Source of the DNA: Oscillospiraceae bacterium
GTDB lineage: Bacteria; Bacillota; Clostridia; Oscillospirales; Oscillospiraceae
Assembly: GCA_017461445.1 (NCBI GenBank)
Contig: JAFTXW010000004.1
Span: 1-64,000, forward strand
Length of the DNA: 64,000 nt
Direction: 5' to 3'
Shown piece by piece: positions 17,852 through 29,130 of the stretch. Below the pieces are notes generated by a model. It searched no databases. It saw nothing but the letters and a program-made list of their open reading frames with translations, and had not been told where the DNA came from. Within the stretch, counting starts at the first letter, position 1, and the number at the start of each line of letters is the position of its first letter. The position numbers and the translations under genes were made by a program.

Positions 17852-18937
17852 ATGAACACATTCTTCCCGGAAATCCAGAAAAACTTCGGCTTTGGCTGTA
17901 TGCGCTTCCCGAAAATCGGTGAGGAGGTGGATATCCCCGCCGTGGAAAAGATGGTGGATGCATTCCTGGCGGCGGGCTTCAACTATTTCGACACTGCCCG
18001 GCCCTATCACGGCGGCATGAGCGAGACGGTTCTGCAAAAGACCCTGACCAGCCGCTATCCCCGGGAACGCTACCTCCTGACCGACAAGCTGACCCCCGGC
18101 TGCTTTGAGACAGAGGAGGAAATTCTCCCCTTCTTCCAGTCCCAGCTGGAGCGGTGCGGTGTGGACTACTTCGACTTCTACCTGTTCCACGCCAACTCCG
18201 CCAAGCGGCACGAATTTTTCAGCAGTGTCCACGCCTATGATATCGTCCAGGAGCTGAAAGCGCAAGGCAAAATTCGCCATGTGGGCATGTCTTTCCACGA
18301 CACCGCCGAGGTTCTGGATAAAATTCTCACCGACCGCCCAGAAATCGAGGTGGTGCAGCTGCAATTCAACTACGCCGACTACCTGGACCCCAAGGTTCAG
18401 AGCAAAGCCTGCTACGATGTGTGCGTGAAGCATGGAAAGCCCGTGCTGGTGATGGAGCCTGTGAAGGGCGGCTCTCTGGCGAACCTGCCTTCTAAGGCCA
18501 CAGAGCTGCTGACCGCCAGCCCTGCCAGCTATGCCATCCGCTTCGCCGCCAGCTTTGAAAACATCGTCATGGTGCTCTCGGGCATGAGCAACATGGAGCA
18601 GGTGATGGACAACATCGGCTATATGAAGGACTTCCAGCCCCTGACGGAGGAGGAATTCGCCCTCATTGAAAAGCTGCGCACCATTTACCAGGCTCAGCAC
18701 CGGATCCCCTGCACCGCCTGCCGCTACTGCACCGACGGCTGCCCCGCTTCCATCGACATCCCCGGCCTGTTTGCCTGCATGAACGACAAGCGGGAAGGGA
18801 AGGAAGGGGTGGAGGAAGCCTACGCCGCCCAGGAAAATAAGGCCGATGCCTGCCTGGAATGCGGCCAGTGCGAAAAAGAATGCCCCCAGCACCTGCACAT
18901 TCGGGAGCTGCTGAAAGAAGTCGCTGCGGCCTTTTAA
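17852..18937 (+). CDS. Aldo/keto reductase with C-terminal 4Fe-4S ferredoxin-like domain
   Basis: A 361-aa predicted oxidoreductase. An AKR barrel at 1-270 (FDTARPYHGG near 42-51, FYLFHANS near 105, HVGMSFHD near 150) is followed by a C-terminal iron-sulfur module with CTACRYCTDGCP and CLECGQCEKECP, enough for two clusters. Such fused AKRs are common in anaerobes and probably couple NAD(P)H or ferredoxin to carbonyl reduction; the substrate is not known. AGGAGGT precedes the ATG at 17852. The open frame upstream overlaps the promoter and is not used. Monocistronic. Confidence 0.88.
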   Translation: MNTFFPEIQKNFGFGCMRFPKIGEEVDIPAVEKMVDAFLAAGFNYFDTARPYHGGMSETVLQKTLTSRYPRERYLLTDKLTPGCFETEEEILPFFQSQLERCGVDYFDFYLFHANSAKRHEFFSSVHAYDIVQELKAQGKIRHVGMSFHDTAEVLDKILTDRPEIEVVQLQFNYADYLDPKVQSKACYDVCVKHGKPVLVMEPVKGGSLANLPSKATELLTASPASYAIRFAASFENIVMVLSGMSNMEQVMDNIGYMKDFQPLTEEEFALIEKLRTIYQAQHRIPCTACRYCTDGCPASIDIPGLFACMNDKREGKEGVEEAYAAQENKADACLECGQCEKECPQHLHIRELLKEVAAAF

Positions 18938-18979
18938 ATAAGAGCAGTGTGCAGAAATTTGCACAAAATACGATTTTTC

Positions 18980-19008
18980 TTGCATTTCTATCCCATGCGT
19001 GGTAGAAT
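18980..19008 (+). promoter_or_regulatory. Promoter of the DUF2207-like gene
   Basis: TTGCAT (18980-18985), 17-nt spacer, TAGAAT (19003-19008). Confidence 0.65.
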
Positions 19009-19053
19009 GTTAGGATGAAAATTACAACTATTTTTTGGAAGGGAGGAAGCTTC

Positions 19054-20817
19054 GTGAAGCGGTTTCTGGCTGTATTGGTCATGCTGGTGCTGATGGTGGG
19101 CGTGATCACTGTGCCCGCGTCGGCGGAGAGCATGGCATCCAAGGTGGATACCACCATTTCCATCAATACCGACGGCGACTGCAGCGTGTCCATGGCCGTT
19201 ACCCTCCATCTGGAAACGCCGGACAGCGATCTGGTGTTCCCCCTTCCGGGCAACGCCACCAACATCACCCTGAACGGTTCCTCCGCCCGAACCACCAAGA
19301 ATGGCTCCACCATCGATGTGAACATCGGCAATCTGGCGGAAAATATGGTGGGCGATTTCACCATCACCTTCGGCTACATCATCCCCGGGGCGGTGACGGT
19401 GGATATGGACAGCCTGCTGACCTCCGGGACCCCTCTGCTGCGGCTGGATCTGCCCATTCTCTGCGGCTTTGAGTACCCCATTCAGGAGCTGAAAATCGTT
19501 ATTACGCTTCCCAGTGCGGTGACCTATGTACCCAGCTTCTACAGCACCTACCAGCAGAACAGCTTTGAATCCAACATCAAGCCCATCGTCAACGGCAGCA
19601 TGATCACCGGTGCCAGCACCACAGGCCTTAACGACCATGAAAGCGTTTCCATGGCCATGTACGTCACCGAGGTCATGTTCCCCGGTGTCAGCACCTATGT
19701 CCGTACCGGCAACCCGGAGATCTGGCCCATGATCGGCTTCGCCGTGGCCGCGCTGCTGTACTGGCTGCTGTTCCTGCGGGCACTGCCCCTGATCCGCACC
19801 CGTACCGTAACGCCCCCCGAGGGCCTCAACGCCGGCGAGTTGGGCTGCCACCTGACCCTGGCGGGCGTTGACCTGACCATGCTGGTCATGCACTGGGCCC
19901 AGATGGGCTATATCCTGATCCAGCTGGACGGCGGACGGGTGCTGCTGCACAAGCGGATGGACATGGGCAACGAACGCCGCCGCTTTGAGCGCACCGTTTA
20001 CAAGTCCCTCTTCGGCACCCGCCGGGTGGTGGATGCCACCAGCAGCCAATACGCCAGGCTCCACCAGAAGGTGGCCCGCACCATCCCCGACGAGCGGGAC
20101 CTGCTGCGGTCCAAATCCGGCGGCATGAAGATTTTCCGTGGCCTGCTGTGCATCAGCCAGGTGTTCTGCGGCATCTGCGTGGCTATGAACATGACCTCCA
20201 CGCTGGCACTTCAAATTCTCCTGTCCCTGATTTTCGGCATCGTGGGCGCAGTTTCCGCCTGGCAGATCCAGGAGATCGCCTACCGTACCCACCTGCGGGG
20301 CAAGACCAGGGTCTACATCGGCCTTATGTGTATGCTGCTGTGGATCGCCCTGGGCTTCCTGTGCGGAGAGATCCTGATCCCCCTCTGCGCCGTGCTGGTA
20401 CAGTTCCTCATGAGCTACTTCGCCGCCTACGGCGGACGGCGCACCGACGTGGGCCGCCATGACGCTGGCCAGATTCTGGGCCTGCGGAGCTATCTGAAGA
20501 AAATCTCCAAGGAGGATGTCCAGCGGATCCAGAAATCCGACCCGGACTACTTCTTCAACATGGCCCCCTACGCCCTGGCTTTGGGCATCATCCACCCCTT
20601 CGCCAAGAATTTCGGCAGCAAAAAACTGGACCAATGCCCCTACCTGATGACCCGTGTCCATGGACGGCGCACCGCCGACGAATGGGCCGACATGATGGCC
20701 CAGACCGCCGACCTTATGGACGCGCGGCAGCGGCGGATGGAATACGAAAAATGGACCACCATCCCCCAAAAGCTTGCTCCCGCCCCCAAAAAGCAGAAGA
20801 GAACCAGAGAATCCTGA
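19054..20817 (+). CDS. DUF2207-like predicted membrane protein
   Basis: A 587-aa exported membrane protein. The start is GTG at 19054, because GGGAGG lies 7 nt upstream and the signal peptide begins there (KRFLAVLVMLVLMVGVIT...ASAES). An extracellular beta-rich domain spans about 28-220. Then come a membrane helix near 225-245, a cytoplasmic stretch, two or more helices near 345-450, and a cytoplasmic Lys-rich tail. This layout matches DUF2207 proteins, whose function is unknown. It is alone between its promoter and a terminator. Confidence 0.7.
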   Translation: MKRFLAVLVMLVLMVGVITVPASAESMASKVDTTISINTDGDCSVSMAVTLHLETPDSDLVFPLPGNATNITLNGSSARTTKNGSTIDVNIGNLAENMVGDFTITFGYIIPGAVTVDMDSLLTSGTPLLRLDLPILCGFEYPIQELKIVITLPSAVTYVPSFYSTYQQNSFESNIKPIVNGSMITGASTTGLNDHESVSMAMYVTEVMFPGVSTYVRTGNPEIWPMIGFAVAALLYWLLFLRALPLIRTRTVTPPEGLNAGELGCHLTLAGVDLTMLVMHWAQMGYILIQLDGGRVLLHKRMDMGNERRRFERTVYKSLFGTRRVVDATSSQYARLHQKVARTIPDERDLLRSKSGGMKIFRGLLCISQVFCGICVAMNMTSTLALQILLSLIFGIVGAVSAWQIQEIAYRTHLRGKTRVYIGLMCMLLWIALGFLCGEILIPLCAVLVQFLMSYFAAYGGRRTDVGRHDAGQILGLRSYLKKISKEDVQRIQKSDPDYFFNMAPYALALGIIHPFAKNFGSKKLDQCPYLMTRVHGRRTADEWADMMAQTADLMDARQRRMEYEKWTTIPQKLAPAPKKQKRTRES

Positions 20818-20821
20818 CCCA

Positions 20822-20856
20822 ACCCCCGCAGAGCGATCTGCGGGGTGTTTTTGTGC
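20822..20856 (+). terminator. Terminator after the DUF2207-like gene
   Basis: CCCCGCAGA/TCTGCGGGG stem followed by TGTTTTTGTG. Confidence 0.85.
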
Positions 20857-20972
20857 ATTGGCGCGGGAGCACCCAACCGGGTAACAATTTAAGAATTATT
20901 CACCATTTCCACCCTTTTCCTTTTTGGTATCCTGTGATAAAATATTCCAAATACGACTTTGGAGCGATCGCA

Positions 20973-21602
20973 ATGGGAAACTGTATCATTTTCTGCGCGG
21001 CGGGGTTTGACGGTTTGGCGGAGGAAATTCAGCCGGGGGACTTCGTTATTGCCGCCGACGGGGGACTGATCCACACGAAGAAGCTGGGCATCACCCCCAA
21101 CGCCATCCTCGGGGACTTTGATTCCCTGGGCTTCGTGCCGGAGGGGGCCAACGTGTTCCCGGTGGAGAAGGACGACACCGATGCCATGCTGGCGGCCCGC
21201 CGGGGCCTGCAGCTGGGCTACAAAGATTTCCGGTTCTACGGCAGCCTGGACGGCCCAAGGCTTGACCACACCGTCGCCAATTTCCAAACCCTGCAGTTTC
21301 TCGCCGACCGGGGCAGGAAAGGGTACCTGATCGGAAAGGACTGCATCGTCACCGTAGTAAAAGACGGCAGTCTTGCCTTTCCCGCCGGGTGCAAAGGGAC
21401 GGTATCGGTGTTCTGCCTGGGCCCCGATGCCAAGGGCGTGACCCTCCGGGGGCTATACTATCCTCTGGAAGAAGGAACCCTCACCGCCGGGTTCCCCCTG
21501 GGGGTCAGCAACCATTTCACCGGAGAGGCGGCGCAGATCACCGTAACAGACGGAAGCCTGCTGGTCATGTGGGACAGAAAAAACGGGTTTCCGGAAAGAT
21601 AA
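20973..21602 (+). CDS. thiN: Thiamine pyrophosphokinase
   Basis: Transfers pyrophosphate from ATP to thiamine to give TPP. The 209-aa protein has normal length. It shows AADGGL (about 28-33), the LGDFDS motif (about 47-52), KDDTD (about 67-71) that binds Mg-ATP, and the C-terminal thiamine-binding beta domain with GVSNHF. GGAG lies upstream of the ATG. It begins a transcript with the P-type ATPase, 23 nt downstream. No TPP riboswitch is visible upstream. Confidence 0.93.
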   Translation: MGNCIIFCAAGFDGLAEEIQPGDFVIAADGGLIHTKKLGITPNAILGDFDSLGFVPEGANVFPVEKDDTDAMLAARRGLQLGYKDFRFYGSLDGPRLDHTVANFQTLQFLADRGRKGYLIGKDCIVTVVKDGSLAFPAGCKGTVSVFCLGPDAKGVTLRGLYYPLEEGTLTAGFPLGVSNHFTGEAAQITVTDGSLLVMWDRKNGFPER

Positions 21603-21625
21603 TGCAGAACCAAGGAGGCCCCATT

Positions 21626-24001
<2,376 letters not shown>

Positions 24002-24042
24002 TTGTTTCGGCATATTTTACCGCAGGGGAGGTCCTTGATGTT

Positions 24043-25419
24043 ATGTTAACCTATGAACTGAAAAAATCTCCCGGGGTGCCGCTTTATGAGGCGTTGTACC
24101 GCTGCATTCGGGGGGACATTCTTTCCGGGGTATTGAAGGCCGGGGAGAAGCTGCCCTCTAAGCGGGCGTTGGCGGAAAATCTGGAGGTCAGCAAGATCAC
24201 CGTGGAGACCGCCTACAGCCAGCTGCTGTCCGAGGGTTACATCCGCTCCCAGGAGAAGGTGGGCTATTTCGTGGAGCAGGTTGCCCGGACGGCCGTGGCC
24301 GCTCCTGCTGTTCAACAGGAAGGCCGGGAGGAAGCCCGCCCCTGGCTGGTGGATCTGACGGGCAGCGGCACAGGCCATTTCCCCTTCTCCGTCTGGTCGA
24401 AATTGCAGCGGGAGGTCATGCTGGACTACGGCGAGGCCCTCCTGCTGCCGCTGCCGAACCGGGGCATCCCCCAGCTGCGGCAGGCCATCGCGGAGCACCT
24501 GGCCGCCTTCCGGGGGATGCACGTTGACCCGGAGAACATTCTCATCGGCGCAGGCACCGATTTTCTCTACAATCTGCTGATCCAGCTTTTGGGCCGGGAC
24601 AAGGTCTACGCCGTGGAGGAGCCGGGCTACGGAAAAATCCGCAAAATCTACGCCGCAGGCGGCGTGGCCTGCGGCAGCGCGGCTATGGACAGCCGGGGCG
24701 TGATCCCGGAGAGCCTTCAAAACGCCGACGTGCTCCACTGCTCCCCCTCCCACCATTTCCCAACGGGTCTGGTGACCCCCGTCAGCCGGCGGATGGAGCT
24801 GCTGGCCTGGGCACGGGAAAGGGGCGGCTGGATCATCGAGGACGACTACGACAGCGAATTCCGCTTCGACTCCCACCCCAAGCCCGCCATGCAGTCCCTG
24901 GATTCGGGCCGGGTCATTTACATGAACTCCTTTTCCAAAAGCCTGGCTCCCTCCATCCGTATCAGCTACATGGTGCTGCCCCGGGAGCTGATGGCGGATT
25001 TTCAGCGGCGGCTGGGCTTCTACAGCTGCACGGTGCCCAGCTTTGAGCAGTACACCCTGGCGAGATTCCTCAGCCGGGGCTACTTTGAAAAGCACATCAA
25101 CCGGATGCGAAAATCCTACAAAAGCAAGCGAAACGCAGTGGTTTCCATCCTGGAAAACTGGGAATTGTCCCGGAAGCTGACCATCTTGGAGCAGGACGCG
25201 GGACTGCATTTTCTGGTGAAGGTGGATACAGCCCTGACCGATGCGGAGCTGGAAGCCCTGCTGGTCCGGGCGGGTATCCGGGTACGCAGCCTGGCCAGCT
25301 ACTATCACACCGCCGCCGGAGAGGATCTGCGGTGCTTCGTGGTAAACTACGCCGCCTGCCGGGAGGAGGACCTGGAAACGGCCCTGAACGCATTAAGCGA
25401 AATTCTGAAAAAAGCCTGA
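24043..25419 (+). CDS. MocR/PdxR-type GntR regulator with aminotransferase domain
   Basis: A 458-aa PLP-dependent regulator. The N-terminal GntR winged helix (about 14-75, LPSKRALAENLEVSKITVETAY) is fused to a fold-type I aminotransferase domain. PLP residues are visible: EDDYDSEF and the Schiff-base Lys in SFSKSLAPSIRISYM (near residue 305). Family members often control PLP synthesis, GABA or amino-acid genes; none lies next to it, so the target is unknown. GGGGAGG lies 11 nt upstream of the ATG. It follows the ATPase by 41 nt. Confidence 0.9.
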   Translation: MLTYELKKSPGVPLYEALYRCIRGDILSGVLKAGEKLPSKRALAENLEVSKITVETAYSQLLSEGYIRSQEKVGYFVEQVARTAVAAPAVQQEGREEARPWLVDLTGSGTGHFPFSVWSKLQREVMLDYGEALLLPLPNRGIPQLRQAIAEHLAAFRGMHVDPENILIGAGTDFLYNLLIQLLGRDKVYAVEEPGYGKIRKIYAAGGVACGSAAMDSRGVIPESLQNADVLHCSPSHHFPTGLVTPVSRRMELLAWARERGGWIIEDDYDSEFRFDSHPKPAMQSLDSGRVIYMNSFSKSLAPSIRISYMVLPRELMADFQRRLGFYSCTVPSFEQYTLARFLSRGYFEKHINRMRKSYKSKRNAVVSILENWELSRKLTILEQDAGLHFLVKVDTALTDAELEALLVRAGIRVRSLASYYHTAAGEDLRCFVVNYAACREEDLETALNALSEILKKA

Positions 25420-25428
25420 CATTTGCCC

Positions 25429-25457
25429 TTGCCTTTTCCCAAGGCGGCAGATATAAT
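25429..25457 (+). promoter_or_regulatory. Promoter upstream of the DraG-like gene
   Basis: TTGCCT (25429-25434), 17-nt spacer, TATAAT (25452-25457). A palindromic repeat element lies between it and the gene, so the 5' leader would be about 145 nt and folded. Confidence 0.7.
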
Positions 25458-25475
25458 GTTATGTAAAGCATTTCT

Positions 25476-25589
25476 GAATTAGGAATGAGGAATTTTTAGT
25501 GTGGAGAGTGGAGTTTTCTTAGCTCTGTCAGCTCACACCCTGCAGCCTCCACGTTTCATTCCTAATTCCCAACTTCTAATTCCTAATTG
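25476..25589. repeat. Palindromic intergenic element (GAATTAGGAATGAGG family)
   Basis: The left arm from 25476 (GAATTAGGAATGAGGAATT) and the right arm 25557-25589 are imperfect inverted repeats made of AATTAGGA-like units. A non-repetitive centre of about 60 bp lies between. Same family as 29131-29257. Confidence 0.6.
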
Positions 25590-25607
25590 TTGAGGGGAGG
25601 AGACACA

Positions 25608-26708
25608 ATGGCACCGAAGCGTTCATCTTACCGGGGCTGTCTGCTGGGATTGGCGGTGGGCGATGCCATGGGCTATACCGTGGACAGCCGCAGCTGGCGG
25701 GAGATCCAGGAAGACTACGGCCCCAACGGCCTGCTGGGCTATGACCTGGTCAACGGTTATGCCGATGTCACCTCCCACACCCAGATCGCTGCCTTCACCT
25801 GTAACGGCCTGCTGCTGGGCTTGACCCGGGGGCAGATCACGGGCAAAATGGCCCCTTACGTTAAATACATCGGCCTGAGCAGCCGGGAATGGGCCGCTTC
25901 CCAGCGTCCCTGGGGCCGGCCCAGTCAGACCTTCTGCTGGCTGCTGCAGCAGCCAGACATGTGCCGCCGCCACTGCATGGACACCCGGATGCTGGACACC
26001 CTGGGACGGCAGACCCTGGGCAATCCCGAGGACCCCAAAAACGGCTTCGCGGGCCCTGGGGGCCTTGCCAGTGCCGTGGGCGTGGGACTGTTCTTCCACA
26101 AGGACCGGATGGAGCGGCAGGAAATCGGACGGCTGGGTGCCGAGGCGGTGGCCCTGACCCACGGAAGCCCTGTAGCCTTCCTCTCCGGCGCGGTGGTGGC
26201 CCACATCATCAGCGGTATCCTGTGCCAGCCCCAGGCAGCCCTCAAGACCATTGTGCTGGATGCGCTGGAGACAGTTCAGGAGCAATTCGGCCCGGCCTAC
26301 AGCCAGACCTATGAGATATGCAGTCTGGTGCGCCACGCGGTGACTTACGCCGAATCTCCCAACCTGGTGCAGGTGGAGGTGATGGACCGGCTCCGCTGTG
26401 AAAATGCCGCCCAAGTGCTGGCGGGTGCGGTCTATTCCTGCCTGGTGAGCCGGGGGGATTTCGACCGGGCCATGATCGTAGCGGTGAACCACTCCGGCCG
26501 CAGCGCGGCGGTGGGTGCCCTGACGGGAGCCATCCTGGGTGCCCGGAGCGGGGAGGAGGCCCTGCCCGAATTCTACATCGAATGCCTGGAGCCCGCCGAG
26601 ACCCTCCGGGAGCTGGCTGACGACCTGTTCACCGGCTGCCCCATGGAGATGGGCAACAAGCTCTTTGACCTGGACTGGGATCGGAAATACCTCCACGGAG
26701 GAAAGTAA
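25608..26708 (+). CDS. ADP-ribosylglycohydrolase (DraG) family protein lacking the metal-site aspartates
   Basis: A 366-aa all-helical DraG-fold protein. The N-terminus (YRGCLLGLAVGDAMGYTVD) and the C-terminal GALTGAILGA block are typical. DraG enzymes bind two Mg2+ through TDDT near the N-terminus and DTDT near the C-terminus. Here these read DVTSHTQ (residues 53-59) and HSGRSAAVG (about residue 300), so most ligands are gone. It may be a binding protein or have different chemistry. GGGGAGGAG lies before the ATG. The BioY gene follows after a repeat element. Confidence 0.8.
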   Translation: MAPKRSSYRGCLLGLAVGDAMGYTVDSRSWREIQEDYGPNGLLGYDLVNGYADVTSHTQIAAFTCNGLLLGLTRGQITGKMAPYVKYIGLSSREWAASQRPWGRPSQTFCWLLQQPDMCRRHCMDTRMLDTLGRQTLGNPEDPKNGFAGPGGLASAVGVGLFFHKDRMERQEIGRLGAEAVALTHGSPVAFLSGAVVAHIISGILCQPQAALKTIVLDALETVQEQFGPAYSQTYEICSLVRHAVTYAESPNLVQVEVMDRLRCENAAQVLAGAVYSCLVSRGDFDRAMIVAVNHSGRSAAVGALTGAILGARSGEEALPEFYIECLEPAETLRELADDLFTGCPMEMGNKLFDLDWDRKYLHGGK

Positions 26709-26773
26709 AAAATGCAGAATGCAGAGTGCAAAATGCAGAATTTGTTCCGCAGTTTGTACTCTGCATTTTACTA
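26709..26773. repeat. Palindromic intergenic element (AATGCAGA family)
   Basis: The left arm is a run of TGCAGAATGCAGAGTGCA-like units. The right arm (26757-26773) is TACTCTGCATTTTACT, its partial reverse complement. It abuts the bioY ribosome-binding site. Same family as 63130-63237. Confidence 0.55.
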
Positions 26774-26791
26774 TGAAAGGGAGGTTTTTCT

Positions 26792-27295
26792 ATAAACGTC
26801 AGAAAGATGGTGCTTGCCGGAATTTTGGCGGCACTGATTGCCGTTTGTGCCTGGATTGCGGTGCCCATTCCGCCAATTTCTTTCACCATGCAGACCTTCG
26901 CGGTGCTGCTGACCCTGGGGATTCTGGGCGGCAAATGGGGCACCGCCAGTATTCTCATTTACCTGCTGATGGGCATTGTAGGCCTGCCGGTATTTTCCGG
27001 CTTCCGGGGCGGGGCAGCGGCATTGCTGGATGCCACGGGTGGCTTTTTGTGGGGCTTTCTGCTGGCAGGACTGGTGTACTGGCTGCTGGAACGGCTGGGA
27101 AAGCTCCCCGCCATGATTGCCGCCATGCTGGTGACCTACGCCTGCGGCTGCTGGTGGTTCACCGTCTACGCCGGAGACATCGGCTTCGGTGCCGCCCTCC
27201 TCACCTGCGTGGTGCCCTACCTGATCCCCGATGCGGTAAAGCTTTGGCTAGCATATTCCATGAGCAAGCAGATGGAAAAGCATATCAGAAAATAA
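26792..27295 (+). CDS. bioY: Biotin transporter BioY, with probable ATA start codon
   Basis: S-component of the ECF biotin importer, 167 aa from the ATA at 26792. Six hydrophobic helices are visible. The conserved stretch FTMQTFAVLLTLGILGGKWGTASILIYLLMGIVGLPVF is characteristic of BioY and carries the biotin-side residues. GGGAGG (26779-26784) lies 7 nt before ATA, whereas the first ATG (26807) is 22 nt away. BioY proteins normally have a few polar residues before the first helix, matching the ATA start (xNVRKMVLAG). No bio biosynthesis genes are nearby. If ATG is used the protein is five residues shorter. Confidence 0.88.
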   Translation: MNVRKMVLAGILAALIAVCAWIAVPIPPISFTMQTFAVLLTLGILGGKWGTASILIYLLMGIVGLPVFSGFRGGAAALLDATGGFLWGFLLAGLVYWLLERLGKLPAMIAAMLVTYACGCWWFTVYAGDIGFGAALLTCVVPYLIPDAVKLWLAYSMSKQMEKHIRK

Positions 27296-27324
27296 AAATT
27301 TTCAACTTTCCATTTTCAATTCAT

Positions 27325-27370
27325 AATCCCCTCCCGTGGGCATAGGCTGTCCACAGGAGGGGATTTTTTA
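27325..27370 (+). terminator. bioY terminator whose 3' arm contains the pdaA ribosome-binding site
   Basis: AATCCCCTCC (27325-27334) pairs with GGAGGGGATT (27356-27365), extended by GTGG/CCAC. The following T-run leads straight into the ATG of pdaA at 27370. The pdaA Shine-Dalgarno AGGAGG is therefore inside the stem. Confidence 0.75.
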
Positions 27371-28146
27371 TGCGGAAACGGGACTTGATCATTTTATTTG
27401 CTGCCCTGGCTGTGGCCATTGCGGTGGCCATCGGCATCTTTCGGGGCAGTGCGCTGGAGACAGGCTCCTGGGGCCTCAGCTTCCGGCAGGAGGGAGCCGC
27501 CCCCATCGGCAACGCGGGGGTGGATCAGCTGAAGCAATACGATGCCGCCTACATCGGCGACACCTCGGAAAAGGTGCTGTACCTGACCTTCGACGCGGGC
27601 TACGAAAACGGCTGCACGGAGCAGATTCTGGGCACGCTGAAAAAGCACGACGTAAAGGCCGCTTTTTTCCTGGTGGGCAACTACATCGAGAAAAATGCCG
27701 ACCTGGTGCGGCGGATGGCAGAGGAGGGCCACACCGTAGCCAACCACACTATGCACCACTACGACATGAGCAAATTGTCGGATAAGGCGGCTTTCTCCAA
27801 GGAGCTGACGGACCTGGAAGCCTTATATAAGGAGACCACCGGGCTGGACATGCCCAAATACTACCGCCCGCCCCAGGGGATCTACAGCGAGGAAAACCTG
27901 CAGATGGCAAAGGAAATGGGCTATAGGACCGTTTTCTGGAGCCTGGCCTATGTGGACTGGAACAACGATTCCCAGCCCACGGCGGAGCAGGCTTTCAGCA
28001 AGCTGCTGCCCCGTACCCACGACGGCGCGGTGGTGCTGCTCCACTCCACCTCCAAAACCAACGCGGAGATTTTGGATCAGCTTCTGACCAAATGGGAGGA
28101 AATGGGCTACCGGTTCGGGACGCTGGAGGAATTGTTCGGAGCATAA
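27370..28146 (+). CDS. pdaA: Polysaccharide deacetylase, PdaA-like (delta-lactam pathway)
   Basis: A 258-aa exported deacetylase that in spore-formers removes acetyl groups from muramic acid, a step toward cortex delta-lactam. A signal anchor spans residues 5-25. NodB motifs follow: TFDAGYENG (about 71-79, motif 1 with Ala as the fourth residue), ANHTMHH (metal His pair), YRPPQG and VVLLHS. Motif TFDxGYENG and FWSLAYVDW are specific to PdaA rather than chitin deacetylases. Its SD is embedded in the preceding terminator hairpin. It fits with spoIIE in this window. Confidence 0.88.
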   Translation: MRKRDLIILFAALAVAIAVAIGIFRGSALETGSWGLSFRQEGAAPIGNAGVDQLKQYDAAYIGDTSEKVLYLTFDAGYENGCTEQILGTLKKHDVKAAFFLVGNYIEKNADLVRRMAEEGHTVANHTMHHYDMSKLSDKAAFSKELTDLEALYKETTGLDMPKYYRPPQGIYSEENLQMAKEMGYRTVFWSLAYVDWNNDSQPTAEQAFSKLLPRTHDGAVVLLHSTSKTNAEILDQLLTKWEEMGYRFGTLEELFGA

Positions 28147-28186
28147 CAAATCAGCAGCCAATTCGGCTGCTGATTTCTTTATTTCA
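28147..28186. terminator. Shared terminator between pdaA and the lipid kinase gene
   Basis: AATCAGCAGCC-AATT-CGGCTGCTGATT stem followed by TCTTTATTT. It serves convergent genes on both strands. Confidence 0.85.
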
Positions 28187-29108
28187 CTGCCGCAGGCTGG
28201 GCGTTTTTCCAGCTGAGGCCCTTGGGGTAGAAGAAGCGGATTTTTTCCTTCGCCACCTTCATTTCCACAGCCTGTGCCATGCGGAGCTCACCGTCCAGGT
28301 TGATGGGGGTAGGCTTGTCGCAGGTGATCTTGATGGAATCGGTGCGAAAATACCGGGCAATATCGGACAGCTCCTTATAGCGTCCGTCCTTGTACTTGCC
28401 GATGATGGCAGGCACCTGGGCCCGGGAAATCTTCTTTACCAGCAGCACATCCAGCTTGCCGTCGGCGGGGTCCGCCTCGGGGATGGGGTTGAAGCCGCCG
28501 CCGTAGAACCTTCCGTTGCAGACGCAGACGAAGGTCTGCTCCGCGTCGATGGTCTCGCCGTCGATCTCCACCACATAATGCTCGGCGATGCCCTTCACCA
28601 CGTTCACAACGGTGGAAGCTATGTAAGCCCGGAAGCCATGGAGCAGGGGCAGACGCTTGTAGCGGCTCACATCGGTGCCGATGCGGGCATCCAGACCCAC
28701 GGAGCAGATGTTGATAGCCAGATCATCGTTGCAGCGGATCATATCAAAAACCGCCTCGTCCGCATCCATCAGACGGTGCAGGTCGAAAAAGGCCTGGGGA
28801 TCATCGAAAAGCTTGACGAAATCGTTGCCGCTGCCGCCGGAAAAGACGGTGATGGCGACATTTTCATAGCCCGCCGCGCCGGCTGCCACCTCGTTCAGGG
28901 TGCCGTCACCGCCGCAGGCGTAGATGCGCAGCTCCTCCCCGGTCTGGGCCGCTTCCCGGGCAATGCGGGTGCATTCGCCGGGGGCAGTGGAGACACGGAT
29001 CTCGTAGTCCACATTCCGTGCCCGGCAGATCTTGTGGATGACCTCGCTGTAATCCTCCGTACGGTTCTTACTCCCCGCCGCGGGGTTAATAATAAATAAA
29101 TGCTTCAT
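28179..29108 (-). CDS. Diacylglycerol/lipid kinase, YegS/DgkB family
   Basis: A 309-aa soluble lipid kinase. It shows NPAAGSKNR (residues 8-16), the nucleotide-binding GGDGTLNEV (about 66-74), FSGGSGNDF (about 90-98) and the C-terminal beta domain with VCNGRFYGGGF. Members phosphorylate diacylglycerol so that it re-enters phospholipid synthesis; the exact lipid cannot be read from sequence. GGAGG is upstream of the ATG. It is transcribed toward pdaA. Confidence 0.88.
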   Translation of the reverse strand: MKHLFIINPAAGSKNRTEDYSEVIHKICRARNVDYEIRVSTAPGECTRIAREAAQTGEELRIYACGGDGTLNEVAAGAAGYENVAITVFSGGSGNDFVKLFDDPQAFFDLHRLMDADEAVFDMIRCNDDLAINICSVGLDARIGTDVSRYKRLPLLHGFRAYIASTVVNVVKGIAEHYVVEIDGETIDAEQTFVCVCNGRFYGGGFNPIPEADPADGKLDVLLVKKISRAQVPAIIGKYKDGRYKELSDIARYFRTDSIKITCDKPTPINLDGELRMAQAVEMKVAKEKIRFFYPKGLSWKNAQPAAVK

Positions 29109-29130
29109 TTTGGCTGACCTCCGGTGAGTG

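Noticed and set aside
20857..20972. TPP riboswitch before thiN
   Set aside because: No CUGAGA/ACCUGA-type THI-box segments; only about 115 nt after the terminator.
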